A stretch of DNA of 64,000 nucleotides. Origin: Meconema thalassinum. Its lineage: Eukaryota > Arthropoda > Insecta > Orthoptera > Tettigoniidae. A program made the position numbers and the translations under genes. How positions within the stretch are numbered: the stretch's first letter is position 1; every line of letters starts with the position of its first letter. Under the pieces are notes generated by a model that ran no database searches, was not told where the DNA came from, and saw only the letters and a program-made list of their open reading frames with translations. Positions 23,270 through 36,107 of the stretch are shown here, one piece after another. The stretch is from NCBI GenBank assembly GCA_946902985.2, contig OX336389.2:1080335788-1080399787 (forward strand), written 5' to 3'.

Positions 23270-25780
23270 CAATTATAGATCTCTCAGCACAAGATGTCTT
23301 CCACTGAACATGTGGGATCTTACATTACATGACACTATGTTATGTGTTATGTTGTAATATTCAGGCAATTAGCGCCTTGAAACGTTTGGAGAAGAGAGAG
23401 TGTACAATCGCTCTAGATCGGAAACTCTCCAAATGTAATGAGTTCAAAACGCTAAACTCTCCACTGATTAAACATGATACTTGAACAAGGTGCGCCATCT
23501 TTGCTAGTGGATCAAATTCTCCAACATAAGCAGCATTTGAACATAAGCTGCTCCAAGGCAGGCACGAGTATAAACTCAACAAATATATTCTGTGAACTAC
23601 ACATTCAGAAAAATAGCTGGGATATTCTAATTGTTGTTATGAAAAAAAGAAACATGATCTGTAGTAATAATTTATTTTTATTACTCTTTTCCAGGTTCGT
23701 ATTGATCACATTTTACTACGCCTTCAACGGGTGAAGTTACTGCATATGAACGGGGATACGTGACCTTGATGTCGCAAAGCCCCTAAATGAATCAACAACA
23801 ACTGTGAGTAACCTTCTAGCCATGTGTTTGGAATGTTGACTGTAAATCATATTCTGTACTTCGTGATATTTGGTATGACATTTTGTGATGGTATGTTGTC
23901 TCGACAGAAGAGCATAATTCATTGTATCCTAATTGTACAGGGGAAATAACAGAACGTTATAAGGACTGTTATAAATTTGAATGTGCGTATTTAGTGATCC
24001 TGTCAATTGAACATGATAAATATCAGCTTAACGTCACTCCCCACTGTGAACCCTGGACTGTGGACTGAGTCCACAGGGGGCGTCAGTACAGGAACTTCAG
24101 AAATCAGCTAAATCTACAAAACCATATTATCAACTCGGTTACATTTAAGTGTTTGTTTCTGTGGCTAATCTAACTAACCAACAACAAGATAAAGGTCATT
24201 ACGTAATTAGGAAATTGAACAATGACGGTTACTAACATAAGAGTCTAGAAAGCAATCACTTCAATTGCTCACTACTGTACCCGTATCCAGTGAGATATCT
24301 GCCAGAATCCGAAGATGGAGATGGATCGCAGCAACTTGTAGTCTCCGGCTAGAAAAACTACCAAGAAACTACTGACAAATAAAACAAGAGGGGTACGGCT
24401 AACTACCATTGTGCTACAGGACTATACTACTGGGTTGGTTGGAATTCCGACTCAAAAGGAAGAGAGAGAAGCCCATTAAACACTCGGAGTAATTGGGTTG
24501 TAGGTATAGGCTAACAATTCCTAACTTACCTCTATAGCACAATATATCCCTAATTTTCTGCAAATGACAACTCAATTTTTCTATAAAATGTCAGAACTAC
24601 GTAAAAACGTGTCTCTTAGATTTATTCGATTAAAACAATAATATACAACGTAAAATAAAGTAATCCTGGTTGAAAATATTAATAAATCAACCCCTAACTG
24701 AATCTATCTAAAATATTAAATCAATGGAGTAATCGAATCTCCTAGCAAATTACTGCTATGCCCTTGATTATGGAGTGAAGAATAAAAGAATCGTTAAAGT
24801 TACCTAACTCGGAAAAACGAAATTAGCGATGGCCTTTCGCTGTTACATTAAGCACATTTCACTCTATACAAGTCTCCTTAAACCTGATTAATCCCAAGTC
24901 CACTATATATGTATATGAATATTCGGTCTATAAATTAATGTTCATACAAGTATTTACTTATACAGTACACATTCTCTGCTGACAACTATTTATATATCAT
25001 GAATCTTGCCAATAATCTTGGTCTCAAATATTAATATTTGTATAAATAAGTACTAATGATCTGTTCAATAAAGCCCAGATCACCATAATGCCATCTCTAG
25101 TGCTTTCTTTCTAATAAGAATACTAATAAAATAAGCTTTGATCCACTCTAAATAGCAATTACCATTGTTATAACTTTCTCTGATATAAGTGAGCCATCGG
25201 CAATCTATATCTGACGTGAGCATCTTTCAACAGTACGTCGCTTCCGCTTCGTCACCAATAAATATTTCAATAGCTTCAGCTTAAAACATACGACTATAAT
25301 AGCTGATCTCTAATACAAAACAAGTAACTATCTCTTGCAACACATAAGATTCGTATCACAATGCGTCATACACATTTCAATAATAATATTTCGTTGACTA
25401 ACAACAACTCTTAGTTATTCTCATCTTGTGGAACAATGTCAAACTCGCACATTGCCACATTCTCATCATAATTCAAACCTCTTGCCACAAGAAGCTGGAT
25501 TACCATCCGTCAGCTTCAAAATACACAATCAATTCAAAAGTGTTTCTATACTTTCGACAAAGTCAATAACTTGACGTAACATCAGATCTCATTATAAATA
25601 TAATAATTTAATGAGAGCAGCCAATGGCCAAAATGTACAGTAGGTATATAAAATTTCTTTTTGACATTTTACATATGATATATTTCAGAAAACATTTCAC
25701 AGAGATCGCACACGCAGCCTGGACTGCCGCTATCGTCTTTTTCTCGCATAGCCTGTACACTGCCAGCAGGGTGATCAGAT
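23270..25780. other. AT-rich non-coding stretch
   Basis: A SINE1 tail (GATGTCGCAAAGCCCCTAAAT, then CAACAACAACT) ends near 23810. A 19-base palindrome lies at 24058-24076 (9-bp arms CTGTGGACT / AGTCCACAG). Otherwise no gene or repeat is recognisable. Confidence 0.4.
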
Positions 25781-25783
25781 GGC

Positions 25784-27790
25784 TCAATGCATAGCCTGCT
25801 TCGAAACACCCAATGTGATGGCATCCGTGAAGTATATCCGGATTTCTGTTTCCTTCAGCTGCAGTTCTTGCAGGTCTAGTACGTAGCTTGGCGTAGAAGA
25901 TAGAAACATCGTCAGTCGCAGCTCCTCTATGAGAAACGGTTCTCTAATTAGCTCATATGCCGTACATGACAGCGCGTATTTTGGAAGTGCTGCCACTTTT
26001 TTCAGTCTCCTTATGCTGTGACGTCTACCTAGGCAAATGTTCCCATACAAGTTCACGGCCGAAGGTAGAAATGGGGTGGATTTCTATTTATGTAAATTGA
26101 CTTCCGCACACTGTGCATAAGAAAATCACAGAATTCAAGTCTCATTTCCACAAAATTTCATCAGAGACACCTCTCTGCACTTGCACGTCCTCACATGGTA
26201 TCTGTCGCATGGACCATTACAAAGCTTTCACACGCATAGTTCGTCTGGTTGGTGATAGACGTCTCTCATGCAGATCTGGTGGTGGAAACCATGGACCGCA
26301 AAGAGCGTCAAGATATGTCTCAGCTCGTATGATCCTTGCATCCAGTCCTATGTAATCATAGCGTCCGTCGTATAAAATTCATGCCAAATGTCATTTCTCT
26401 TTGTGTTCATGAGACGTAAAAACCCCCCATATCCCGATGTGTGCGGCAGGAGCATCTGCAATATGACTTCTTCCATAAATGGTAGTTCCCCTGTCAGGAC
26501 ATACACAAGGCGCGAGTGCGTGAATGGATAGGCATCAGTCTCTTTTTAGATACATTGCCTTGATTCTTTCCAGCGTTGCCAGGTGTCTGTGGTTAAGATG
26601 TTTCCAAATAATTTCCAGGCCATACATCGCGACTGGTGCTATTTTTAACCAAAAAAGTCTCATTGCCGTCTTCAGGGATAGGCTGTGTAGATGCTCGATG
26701 TCGCTCATAGCCGTCAGTGCAGCGTCCAGCCTCTCTCTTGCGTGCATAGTAAAGGTGTTCCCAGATGTCTGCATAGTCACCCCCCAGGTACCTGAAATGG
26801 GAGACTGCAGTCAGGTGGGTGCCTTTGTAATGAAACGTCGTGGGCTTTCCTCCCCTCATGAAGGACATAGGGACCGTCTTCGTCTCGTTCAAACTCATTT
26901 CGTTATCTTCGCCCAATACTGCTACATTGTTCACGGCGATTTGTAGGTCTTCTGGACTTGTAGAGGTCAATATCATATCGTCTGCGTACATATACATTTT
27001 GACATTGGGTGGAACTATTGTAGTGACGTCAGCTGCTGCTATTGTAAACAATAACGGACTGAGAGGATCACCTTGAAGGACCCCAACCCCCCGTTCGTTT
27101 GCTCGATTGGTTCAGAAGAGATGATGCCATCAGTGATTTCTATTATATTACTTCTCAGCAGATTCCTAATGAATCTAGCTAAGTAGATAACCTAGCCGAC
27201 CAATTTCTGAAGTTTGTCGATGAAAATTTGTCTGTTAAGGGTGTCAAAAGCTTTTTTGTAGTCAATGAATACAGTATGCAGTTTCCTCCGTGGTATTGTT
27301 AATGCTTCCTCAATATCTAACTGTAAACATTGGATGGCTTGTGCGGCAGATCTACCCTTTCAAAACCCGAATTGTTCGTCAGGTATACGCTCTTCAATTG
27401 TGGACGTGAGGCGCTCGCAAATTAATTTTGTGAGGATTTTCAATAACGAGCACTCAAGGGCAATCCCCCTGCATGAGTTCGGGTCCCCGCTGTCCCCTTT
27501 CCCTTTGTACAGCATTTTAACTGTCGATTTCCTCCAGTTTGCGGGGATTGTACCTTTATGTAGCATCCGTTAAATAGAGAGATTACACATCTTGTCAATT
27601 GTGTTGTGGATTCTTTCAGATGCTCATTGAAAATGTTGTGGCCCACAGGCTTTATTGTTCTTACAGATGGTAATGGCTTTCAACACATCTTCCTCGGTAA
27701 AAAGTTCAGGTTATTCTGCCATTGTAAGGTCTCCCGCTAGTCGCAGAGAGGGGCGAGTGTCCCGATCATGAAGGACCATCGTTAAGTGAA
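25784..27790 (-). pseudogene. Decayed LINE reverse transcriptase (ORF2 remnant)
   Basis: Minus-strand fragments read in order from 27790 down, in shifting frames: an RT N-terminal part (GTIPANWRKSTVKMLYKGKG at 27360-27566, then RGIALECSLLKILTKLICER and PDEQFGF), then FIDYKKAFD, the catalytic motif A, near 27260, then MYADDMILTSTSP (catalytic motif C) in the 26593-27051 frame, followed by a thumb-like region and a C-terminal frame at 25784-26056. The reaction would be target-primed reverse transcription. At least two frameshifts and a stop break it, and the endonuclease domain is absent upstream. I cannot assign the clade with certainty. Confidence 0.88.
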
Positions 27791-29035
27791 ATTTGCAGGT
27801 CTCTATCGATATATTTCGTTGGAATTTAGGTGGTCTAGAGTTTAGAGCCTAATTGCAGTGACTTTCTGCTTCTTGTATGAGTTTCTTTCATTATAAATAT
27901 ACTCACACAGATCACTACCATGAATGTTAAATTATTTACTGATCTCTTAAGTCTTCTTCACAAGGTAGTTCAATAATAATGATAATAATAATAACTCCCT
28001 ATCATTTTCTGGTCCACAATGTGACAAATGTATTATATAATTCTTAATGTTTACATAACAATTCTCAATAATGTTTCCTTTGAACTTTAAATACCGTTTA
28101 ATTCAATGTAGAAACCTTACCATGAAAACTACTGTATAAGGTTTTCTACAATAATGCTTCTTATCAGCATTACTTATAATGAATCTTCATAATAGAAAAT
28201 CATATTTCAATATATCTGACCTCCGCTTTAAAGTCACATCAATTTCCGAAATTCCAAGAAATCAAAAATGATCTGAAAACGATCATCTATCCTAATAAAT
28301 CGAAAAATAAAAAATCAATCTCGCTTATCACAAAAATCTCTGGTAATAAAATAAAATCGAAAATCCCTAAAATCCTAAATATTCAAAAATACGGTCTTCG
28401 ACCTCAAATATTAAAATCCTATATATCCTTGTCCAAATTCGCAAAACCACAACATCAAACTCAAATAACAAAATATCCTAACTTATCGAAACAATAATTA
28501 GAACCATTCAAACTGCAGATAATCAATTTCTAATGCACGTCGTTGGAAAATGTTAGTTCAGGTTACTTCAAAATGCCTTCTAAGTACAAAATACTACTTT
28601 CTGGATTCTTTTCTACCTGGTGCTGGATTAAAGTTGTCTCGATGAGGTCCGCCTTGGTCTTAGCTAGACAATAATGTTGGAATAGCTCTATCCTTCTTGC
28701 CTCGTCCTGGATCACCTCTCTCGTACCTTGGAAATCACCTGGCATCTTCGTGATGGAGTCAAAAATTGATCTCGATTGGTCCGCCTCTCAGAACACCATC
28801 GTCTCGTTCTGGATCCTTCCCTCGGTTTGACTCCGATCGCCAGTCTTCTCTCTTCTTCCTGAGCGATCGCCTGACATCTACGTGATGTTAACCGTCGTGT
28901 AAAATTCCATCATAGTAGCGTTTTCACTAGTCATCATTGTTAACTTATTTGTTGAGTTTAGAGATGCTTTCGAAGATCTTCGTCTTCTCCGGTTCGTCTT
29001 AGTTAACTTCAAATATCTTCACCATCTTGCATGTT
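27791..29035. other. AT-rich stretch, one unassigned short frame
   Basis: On the minus strand at 28563-28745, an open frame starting MPGDFQGTREVIQDEARR ends with a stop after GILK. Its composition looks coding (charged, few rare residues), but I do not recognise it. The rest is AT-rich and featureless. Confidence 0.3.
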
Positions 29036-29046
29036 ACGTTTCCTCC

Positions 29047-29379
29047 ATGAAAATGAAAATCCACAGCCTGCTTCCAGTCTCCGACCGGGTCAGGAATGGA
29101 ATGAATGAAGCCCCCATCTAGCGGCGAGGATATGATCTGTGCCGGCTGCCGAGGCCTGACGCACTCCTCTGGGGCAATGATTAAATGGATGACAGATGAA
29201 ATGAAATGACAGTGGAGAGTGTTGCTGGAATGAAATTTTGACAGGGAAAACCGGAGTACCCGGAGAAAAACCTGTCTGCCTCCGTTTTGTCCAGCACAGA
29301 TCTCACATGGAGTGACCGGGATTTGAACCACGGACCCAGCGGTGAGAGGCCGGCGTGCTGCCGTCTAAGCCACGGAGGC
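29047..29379 (-). mobile_element. tRNA-derived SINE3, copy 2
   Basis: Same head-to-tail structure as copy 1 at 14535. It is flanked by a perfect 11-bp duplication ACGTTTCCTCC (29036-29046 and 29380-29390). Very similar to copy 1 over its whole length, which suggests that both are fairly young. Confidence 0.95.
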
Positions 29380-29390
29380 ACGTTTCCTCC

Positions 29391-30660
29391 ACAATGGTAT
29401 TTAATACCCCATCACCACAACCTTAATAATATTCGAAATTGTCTCTCCCAATTTCATCGTAATATTCATTTTGAAGAAGTTCGGAATATTTAAAATGGTA
29501 TAATATTCCCCTCACTTCTCGCATAGAATGTTCAATATAGTAGCGTAACATTCAGTAGTTCAAAATTTCGATGACTGTAGAATATTAATTTGCACTAATT
29601 CAATATAATTCTTTTGCAAATTCCAAATATTACGACATTGGAATATATAGTCTATGTTTCTCACGTCGTCTTCGAAATTCGTTATTATTCAATATATAAA
29701 TTTGTCGAATGACTATCGCTGTTTGAAAATTTTCGAAGTCCACTGTTCAAAAATCTACGAGTCTTTATCTTACTAGTGCGGCCCTCAGCCTCTGGTTCGC
29801 CCGGGATACCGTATAATTTTCCAATAACTGAACTTGCTATCGCTCGCACTATAAATTGGACACCTGAGAAATACGTCCTTCTCCTTCACGTGTCTGACAG
29901 TAAGAGTCCAGAGTCCTCTTCGCAGGCTCCCATTCTCCAACGCAAAGATAGCGTCTTCTTCGAAAACAGCGGGAGAAGTTGGCGGAGTCCTTGAAATATC
30001 TAATTTCTGCTTCACAGAAACATCTTACTCAAAAACTAAATTACTGATAATTTCTTGAATAAATTAATTCATCTTCTTGGCCATTAAAATTTATTCTAAA
30101 CTATTTGCTAGTTAGTAATGAATAGCTTTGTAATTGTCTGCAAATCCCTTTCGTCAATTGGCTATGAGCGGTCACATGGCCTGTACTGACGCGCGACACC
30201 CCTCCTCCTGTCCACTCGGTGCGTGTAGGACGTGCGAGCTTGCCTAGTTACCCCTAGCACAAAGTTTCCCGGCACACGTGACTACCGAATGCAACTCGCG
30301 GCATTCCCTTCCTAAGCAAGTTTCTGCCGAGTACGCCTAGGCTCTTCCTTTACGCATTTTGTAATTTACTCGGCTTTTTCTTTGCGAGCGGGCTGACCTG
30401 TTCTCTAGTCTGCAAGTGCGCTTGAACATCAAATTATTACACAAACGAGGCTTCATTAACTGCATTTTCTCAAATACAATTCCAAATAATAAAATTCGAG
30501 TACACTGCGGTAAAAGGTAATGCTTCAAAAGGCATTCATATTTACGCGCATAAAAGGTACTAGCAAAGAACGCATCACTAACGGAAGACTAACTGAATAA
30601 AAATAGTTGGTTACGAAATGCGACTCATTACAAAGGTTAAATAAAACTTCTGTAGCTTGA
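29391..30660. other. Non-coding stretch, GC-richer near 30180-30340
   Basis: AT-rich to about 29770. It then becomes richer in G, C and CpG, with GACGCGCGACACCCCTCC near 30190. This could be a regulatory or LTR-like segment, but I find no paired ends or target duplication. Confidence 0.3.
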
Positions 30661-30669
30661 TAATTTTAA

Positions 30670-30750
30670 ATTCTGTTGCATATTAATATCGAATTTGTGA
30701 AATCTAAATTTTCCATGGAGAGAGTGTCCATGAAAACAAATAAATCAAAT
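30670..30750 (+). pseudogene. piggyBac transposase fragment
   Basis: Encodes about 24 residues, HINIEFVKSKFSMERVSMKT, then NKS. This matches the minus-strand segment NIYIEFVKSKFSTERVSIKT of the longer piggyBac remnant at 36951-37732. The two are therefore copies of one element in opposite orientation. Nothing else of the gene is legible on either side. Confidence 0.7.
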
Positions 30751-31960
30751 ACATCAAATAAATCAACATATTTGCGGAACCTAAATTAAGCCAAATAGAG
30801 CAGGATTTGATGATGTTTGCTGGACAAACGAAACTAATCATCCAAGAGAAGTGTTCTATTTAGTGTATAACTAATTCATGTATTTTATTTCAGGCACTAG
30901 GACATTCATTGTAACTCCCCGCCAATCTAATTGGGGATACTCGTGTTGACTAACTGACAAGCTTCTACTAAGAGAAATCATGGGCAAAACTAAAAAGTAG
31001 CTTCTAATATTTCAATACTGCTGATGACTATGAAACCCATCAATCTTTTAAATTAGAAGTTAAACCATCGAGTTACTTGCTGTGTCAGTGGTGAAATTTC
31101 TACTGGATTTCCGTCTTGCATTCCATCCTTGACTTATTTTAGATCAACCACCGCAAACTCTACTGATTCTCAACTGAATGGATGTTTTCTCACAGAAATC
31201 TAGTGACGTATTTCTGCTCATATTTTATATGCAGGTGGAGATTTAGAATACTGATTTCGTTACCATCACGTACTTTCGTATTTGTCGTAAAAGCACGCTG
31301 AAATAACATAGTAAGGTAGGTCAATTAAAGATGGCAAAATATTATGCCAGTCATATTCAATGATACGTACTGGAAAGGATATGCATGTATGCTCTTCAAT
31401 AAAAGTTGCATCATAGGTTATGTTTTGTTTTGTCACCTGGTTATCGATGTGAATATTGGCAAACTTGGAATGGCGTCATTATGAGAGACGACGATCAGCC
31501 AATGCTGTGAATTTCCAGGTTACATTATAAGTGCCAAATTCAGTACCTCCAAGTCGTTAGAAAACATGGTGACTTTGAAACCTAAGTGGCAACATTGAAT
31601 ACAACTCTGATTTATCCCGACGGTGGAATATTATGCTATAAATGACCATGTTTGTAATGGTAAGGTAACATTGTTAGTTACTTATTTATGGTGACGCGGA
31701 CTATATAAACAGCTGCTGCAGTTTTATTTCTTTACCCTCTTGATGGAGAGTAGCACCATAGCCGGAAGTATTATGTTCTCCGGGAGATCGAGTCCTACGC
31801 ATCTCTACCAGTATATGAGTGATGGTATTTACAATGTACAGTGTACACTTATTTAGTTGCAGCAGTTATTGTAAACCAGCGCAACTAGACATAGATTTAA
31901 TAGGCTAAGTGTAAACGGTCTGGTGCTTATCGCTTGACGATCGAAACTGTTCATCAAAGT
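30751..31960. other. Non-coding stretch with one palindrome-family arm
   Basis: The segment about 30880-30967 (ATTTTATTTCAGGCACTAGG, then ACTCGTGTTGACTAACTGAC) resembles the arms of the palindrome at 31965-32386. The remainder is unassigned. Confidence 0.4.
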
Positions 31961-31964
31961 GTAT

Positions 31965-32386
31965 TTATTAATCATATGTAAATTGTTTTCCGCATTATGG
32001 AAACACCCATTACGATTTATTGCATTCGTGTTGACCGACTGAAACGCATTAAATATTGATTACCAAGGCAACACTGAAATATGGCCTCCAACACGATCAT
32101 GAATATTCTTTATCAATATTGCAATTTAACATTGTGAGGTTTGAAGCCAATTTTCAGTGTTGCCTAAGGAAACACAAGTTTGGTGCTTTTCAGTCGGTCA
32201 ACACGAATGTACCCAAAAAGAGCTGGGTTATGTCCTAATCCTGTAATAAATTACATGAGATTATAAACCAAACTGAAATAAATTACACGAGTTTGGTTTA
32301 TTAATCACATGTAATTTATTTCAGGATTAGGACATAACCCAGCTCTTTTGGGGTACATTCGTGTTGACCGACTGAAAAGCACCAAA
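31965..32386. repeat. Serial palindrome, MITE-like (three alternating arms)
   Basis: Three related arms lie here. The first (31965-32083) and third (32288-32386) are in one orientation; the middle one (about 32147-32285) is inverted. Each carries TTCGTGTTGACCGACTGAAA and TTATTAATCA-type ends; the first two also share GGCAACACTGAAA. The middle and third arms form a near-perfect foldback at 32179-32386, starting TTTGGTGCTTTTCAGTCGG, with about 95-bp arms and few mismatches. Diverged single arms occur near 30880 and 43125. Long terminal inverted repeats without coding suggest a MITE, with nesting or a rearrangement. Confidence 0.8.
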
Positions 32387-32389
32387 TTT

Positions 32390-33350
32390 TTGTTGACTGC
32401 AATTTAAATGTTTCTGTTCGTAATATTTAAGATTATTTGTAAAATATAAACTGATACCTTCTGTGGTATTCAGGTACGTATTGAGAGTACCGTCTCGACG
32501 TCTTAGTAGGCCTACTATCTTTCAGTACAGTTCTCAATACCAATTTCCAACTAACTGAATAGATCATTTATAGTGATGTGTCCTATCAATATTAACAATG
32601 GGATATTGTTTCATACCTAGAATATTTTCAGGGACCATGCAATGGTAAACAGACATATGCTCAATAATCTACTGCAAGAATAGGCCAGTAAAGATGCACA
32701 CATAAATTCTTAAAATTGCCAAGAAAAATCTGAAAATTTATGCACATACTCTAGATGAGATATAAATTATCAATACGAACCATAGCAAATCCCAATGTTA
32801 ATGTGAAAAATATGTCTCCTAAGCTGTTAGTTTTTGGAATAATACATTGAATGCTTTGACCTTAGAGGTGAATGTTATTCATCATCCGTCAACTTTGAGC
32901 TGAGTCTGTTCTCCCTCTTGAATGTGATTAAAGTATCCCGACCTTTCTTACTTGATGAAGAGAGTTCCGTTCACTTCACAGAAGAGCACGGAGAGCGATT
33001 TGACTGAGACAGAAGTCTACTTCTACACGAAGCTCATTAACGATGGCTATTAATCACAGCGAATTTAAAATTGCAAGTAGTCTGTCTGCGACAGCGCAGC
33101 GTCAGCTTATTAAATAAAGATTCGCAACACTTCTTAGATAACTGCTAATGTTAAAATCTCCGAGCTATTCGACCAATTCTATGCCACGACCTGCAATTTA
33201 TGACACTAAACACAAGAGTATAATCGTTTTTCTATCATGTTTCGGAACAACAGCCATCTTCTTTTAGCCTGTTATAACCAAGCATAGGCTACTCCACGTA
33301 ACTCGCACAGCAGAGTAGCTTATATAAGTTACCTGTTTCATTTAGGTACT
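32390..33350. other. Unassigned AT-rich stretch
   Basis: No gene or repeat that I recognise. Confidence 0.45.
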
Positions 33351-33354
33351 AGTA

Positions 33355-33655
33355 GTCATCAGCCCCGTGTACTTGTGTGCTCGGGATCTGCCTGATAACC
33401 TGTGTCATTGTAATGGCCATACTAGGGATTGTACATGTAAATGGACTGTGATTTGTAAGAAGTTGACTATGGCCTTAAATTGGGTGCCATCCCAGCATTC
33501 GCCTGAAGTGCAATTAGGAAACCATTGAAAGCCACTTCTAAGGAGAATGGGACGGAAACTACACTAACCTCTGCACAATTTTGCTTCATGAGTCTGAGAG
33601 TGCCGCATTCCAACCCTCAGATCACAATTAAATTTCTTGGCAGAGCCTAAAATAA
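33355..33655 (-). mobile_element. Degenerate SINE1 copy
   Basis: Minus-strand tail end at 33355 (GCCCCGTGTACTTGTGTGC, then GATAACCTGTGTCA), then ATGGCCTTAAATTGGGTG and GAAAGCCACTTC. The tRNA-like head near 33655 has decayed. Confidence 0.65.
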
Positions 33656-33755
33656 ACCCAGTGCCTTAGGTACCAGAGTATCAATAGCTCACTACCACTG
33701 AATATAGCGTGCAGCGGCCATCTTGAAATTATGGAATATTAAAATAAATAACTCT

Positions 33756-33894
33756 ATATATTATATTATATTATATTATATTATATTATATTATATTATA
33801 TTATATTATATTATATTATATTATATTATATTATATTATATTATATTATATTATATTATATTATATTATATTATATTATATTATATTATATTAT
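33756..33894. repeat. (TTATA)n pentanucleotide array 1
   Basis: About 139 bp of near-perfect TTATA repeats. Together with arrays 2 and 3 it flanks a LINE tail and two Helitrons. Confidence 0.97.
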
Positions 33895-34100
33895 CATCAT
33901 CATCTTCATTTCCCCTTTTCCAGCTGACACTGGGTGGGGGCAAATATGGTTCCTCTCCACTTTGTTCTGTCGTTTCACCATTCCTTTTCCGACACGGTAT
34001 TCCAATCCAGTTCCGTTTACTAATGCTATTCTTCACCGAGTCCATCCAACGCATTCTCAGTCTTCCTCGTCCTCTCTTCCCTGTCATCCGTTATGTTATT
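33895..34100 (-). pseudogene. LINE 3'-terminal coding fragment
   Basis: On the minus strand it encodes MTGKRGRGRLRMRWMDSVKN, then a basic tail, in the style of the C-terminal end of insect LINE ORF2 (KRRGRGRPRxRW). It runs into GATGATGATGATAATATAAT and then the pentanucleotide array, as a LINE 3' tail would. No RT motif remains. Confidence 0.6.
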
Positions 34101-34106
34101 ATTATA

Positions 34107-34862
34107 TCTCTACTTAGTATAAAACAGAGTCCCCGATTCTTGAATGTTACGGGTAAACTCGAGAACCACTGGATGGACTTTGATGCAGTTTCCGCCATTC
34201 TGTAAAGGATAGCTCGAGGATGATTCCTGTAGAAAATAATTTTTCTATGATCAAAGGAAGCCGAGCAGTAACGATTTCAGTGGAAAAGTCGAAGAAAAGG
34301 CCAGGCGTCCGAGCGCTTTGTAAGCTTACGCTGGGAAAACCGTTAAAAATATTTAAATACTATGAGTGTAAGAATTGTTCAGCATGAAAAGTTTTACAAA
34401 AAGTCCGCGAGAGCATATGTCTATCTTCAATACATCGCCCACTATAAGTGTTTTTACGTTTTAATTTCTTTCATGTCCATTCAACTACTGAGGCGACAGT
34501 TTACGAGTTAGCTAAGGGCGAGTCTATCATCCCTGTTACAGCCTAGCTAGCGGGCGAGCTTATTGCCCCAGATACAGTCAGCAGCAAACCGTTGAGTCGT
34601 GTTGAGTTAAGGCTTCTCAGAAGGGTGGTTGTGTTTGGAGTTTCCCTGGAAGTGCAACTCGGGTTTTCTTCATTTCGCCTGTGAAACACAGTCATGTTAA
34701 AATTGGACGGAAGGGGGATTTGAGTTTCATTCACCTCGCCATTCCCTGGAAGTACAACTCTCATTTCGCCTGTGAACTTTTCGTTCCGTAAAATTCACAG
34801 TCAATTTTAAGTTGGACGGAAGGGGGATTTTATTATATTAAATTATACTGATTGGCGTATAA
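34107..34862 (+). mobile_element. Non-autonomous Helitron, 3'-truncated
   Basis: Begins TCTCTACTTAGTATAAAAC, a canonical Helitron 5' end, preceded by A. Shares most of its sequence with the complete copy downstream, for instance CCCCGATTCTTG, CCACTG, AAGCTTACGCTGGG, CACTATGAGTGTAAGAATTG and GGACGGAAGGGGGATTT. It carries an internal duplication of the GGAAGTGCAACTC..GGGGGATTT block (about 34640-34830) and lacks the 3' hairpin and CTAG end. It has no Rep or helicase coding. Confidence 0.75.
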
Positions 34863-35732
34863 TCTGTACTTATTATAAAACCAAGTCCCCGATTCTTGGA
34901 TGTCACGGGTAATCTCGAGAACCACTGAATGGATTTTCATGCGGTTTTCACCATTCTGTAAAGGATAACTCGAGGAAGGTTTCTGTTGAAAATTATTTAT
35001 TTATGACCAAAGGAAGTGAAGCACTAACGATTTCAGTGAAAAGGTAAATATAAAAAAACTGGCGTCCGTGCGCATTTTAAGCTTACGCTGGGCAAACCGT
35101 TAAAAATAGCTATACACTATGAGTGTAAGAATTGCTCAGCATGAAAAGTTCTACAAAAAAAAATACAAAAAAAAAACGGGAGAGCATATCCCTATCTTCA
35201 ATACATCGCCTATTATAAGTGTTTTTACGTTTTCATTTCTTCCAACAATATCCATTCAGTTACTGATGCGACAGTTTACGAGCTAGCTAGGGGCGAGTCT
35301 ATCATCCCAGTTACAGCTTAGCTAACGGACGAGCTTATTGCCCCAGATACAGCCATCAGCAAACTGTCGAGTCGTGTTTAGTTAAAAACTTTAGAGGAGA
35401 GTGGTTGTTCTTGGAGTTTCCCTGGAAGTGCAACTGGGCTTTTCTTCATTTCTTCAACTTTTCGTTCCGCAAAATTCACAGTCAAGTTAAGATTGGACGG
35501 AAGGGGGATTTGTGTTTCATGCACCTCGCCCTTCTTAAATTACGTCTGACAAGAATTTGCTGCACATGCATCTCCATGATAATATAATTAATAGTCCAGT
35601 CAGTGATTTTAACCCATCATGCCGAGACGTAAAACGGTTATTGGTCGTTGTGCATTGACATTGGAAAAATAAAGCGCTTATCACGTAAAGCATTCATTAC
35701 TGTTCCCGGGCGAAGCCGGGTCGGGTTGCTAG
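34863..35732 (+). mobile_element. Non-autonomous Helitron, complete
   Basis: Starts TCTGTACTTATTATAAAACC (preceded by A) and ends CTAG at 35729-35732 (followed by T). The 3' hairpin CCCGG / CCGGG at 35705-35720 lies about 9 bases before CTAG. This is the known Helitron structure: TC at the 5' end, CTRR at the 3' end, hairpin close to the end, insertion between A and T without duplication. At 870 bp and without coding, it would need a helper encoding Rep/helicase. Confidence 0.85.
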
Positions 35733-36066
35733 TTATATTATATTATATTATATCATATCATATTATATTATATTATATCATATTATATTATATTATATTA
35801 TATCATATTATATTATATCATATCATATTATATTATATTATATTATATTATATTATATTATATTATATTATATTATATCATATTATATTATATCATATTA
35901 TATTATATCATATTATATTATATTATATCATATCATATTATATTATATTATATTATATTATATTATATTATATTATATTATATTATATTATATTATATTA
36001 TATTATATTATATTATATTATATTATATTATATCATATTATATTATATCATGTTATATTATATTAT
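35733..36066. repeat. (TTATA)n array 2, with TATCA variants
   Basis: Pentanucleotide array following the Helitron. Units with C replacing T (ATATCATATT) recur at irregular spacing. The continuous open frame across it, rich in Y, I and L, is an artefact of the repeat. Confidence 0.96.
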
Positions 36067-36107
36067 CCTAGATGTTAGGCCCCTTAAAACAACAATTATC
36101 ATCATTA
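36067..36107 (+). mobile_element. SINE1 tail fragment between satellite arrays
   Basis: Contains GATGTTAGGCCCCTTAAAAC then AACAATTATCATCATTATT. The CCCCTTAAA..AACAA text matches SINE1 3' tails. It leads into the third TTATA array. Confidence 0.6.

Noticed and set aside
24058..24076. 19-base palindrome as operator or transposon end
   Set aside because: Isolated, short, and expected occasionally by chance in 64 kb.
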